Below, piece after piece: positions 6,368 through 6,501 of a stretch of DNA of 6,501 nucleotides. Source of the stretch: an uncultured Oscillospiraceae bacterium (GTDB lineage Bacteria; Bacillota; Clostridia; Oscillospirales; Oscillospiraceae); the NCBI GenBank assembly GCA_934572365.1, contig CAKTKX010000074.1, forward strand, positions 1 through 6,501, read 5' to 3'. The notes below the pieces were generated by a model. That model was not told the DNA's origin. It made no database searches and saw only the letters and a list, made by a program, of their open reading frames with translations. A program made the translations under genes and the position numbers. The first letter of the stretch is position 1. Each line of letters opens with the position of its first letter.

Positions 6368-6501
6368 TTTGTAGGTCTTCTGACTGACACGTTCGGACGA
6401 AATCGTCCACGCCGCTTCCCGCCTTCTCAGGTTTCCCCAATGACCCGCTTTCGCGGAAAGGAAGTCGGCTCCGTGCTTACAGCACGACGGGTCTGCCCGC
6501 C
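6368..6501 (-). promoter_or_regulatory. Cobalamin riboswitch (3' part of aptamer; 5' part beyond window)
   Basis: Cobalamin riboswitches bind B12 derivatives in the nascent mRNA and usually lower expression of uptake or synthesis genes when B12 is plentiful. Read on the minus strand, the order of elements fits the family (RF00174): a GCTGTAAGCACGGAGC segment (about 6469-6484); a helix GCCGACTTCC (6469-6460) pairing with GGAAGCGGC (6419-6411) with one bulged A; a CCGC-GAAA-GCGG tetraloop hairpin (6445-6456); GTCATTGGGGAAACCTGAGAAGGC, in the place of the usual GCCACTGGGAAACCGGGAAGGC (6421-6444); a GGACG/CGTCC hairpin (6395-6408); and the B12 box AGTCAGAAGACCTAC (6371-6385). The upstream core with the 5' strand of P1 lies past the right edge. 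The element points at the dockerin gene, whose start is 137 nt beyond the B12 box. Confidence 0.88.

Overview
The window carries two genes, both read leftwards (minus strand), with a cobalamin-riboswitch leader upstream of the first. From the right edge, in order of transcription, it holds: (1) the 3' part of a cobalamin (B12) riboswitch aptamer, cut by the window edge, at about 6368-6501; (2) a leader with several hairpins and a strong Shine-Dalgarno site (6234-6367); (3) a complete gene for a 1790-residue secreted modular protein (861-6233); (4) a 108-nt intergenic gap with a perfect 14-bp hairpin (814-848); and (5) the 5' part of a gene for a secreted protein with cohesin-fold modules (1-752), which runs off the left edge.

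The large protein reads, N to C: signal peptide, cohesin-like module, Ig-like module plus two cadherin-like beta-sandwich modules, PEGA-like module, PQQ-type beta-propeller, a small unnamed beta domain, a second copy of the Ig-like/cadherin-like block, a third Ig-like module, a DUF4430 (transcobalamin C-terminal-like) region, an unrecognised beta-rich domain, and a C-terminal type I dockerin with two intact calcium loops. The neighbouring gene supplies at least one, probably two, cohesin-fold modules. Neither visible sequence shows a sortase signal or SLH domains, so a dockerin-cohesin contact is the natural guess for how the large protein is held at the cell surface.

The working model is that a B12-sensing RNA controls an extracellular protein with a transcobalamin-like domain, and that this protein docks onto a cohesin protein encoded just downstream. 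This would be a cellulosome-style tether used for corrinoid capture rather than for polysaccharide breakdown. The riboswitch, the dockerin and the cohesin fold are read from the sequence. The B12 binding and the pairing of the two proteins are inference.

The organism is probably a Gram-positive Firmicute of class Clostridia, perhaps a gut Oscillospirales-type bacterium. Grounds are the AGGAGG-type ribosome sites, Lys-rich signal peptides, cohesin/dockerin modules, moderately high G+C and strong codon bias. No rRNA, tRNA, mobile element or CRISPR array was seen, and no stretch over 300 bases lacks a gene.
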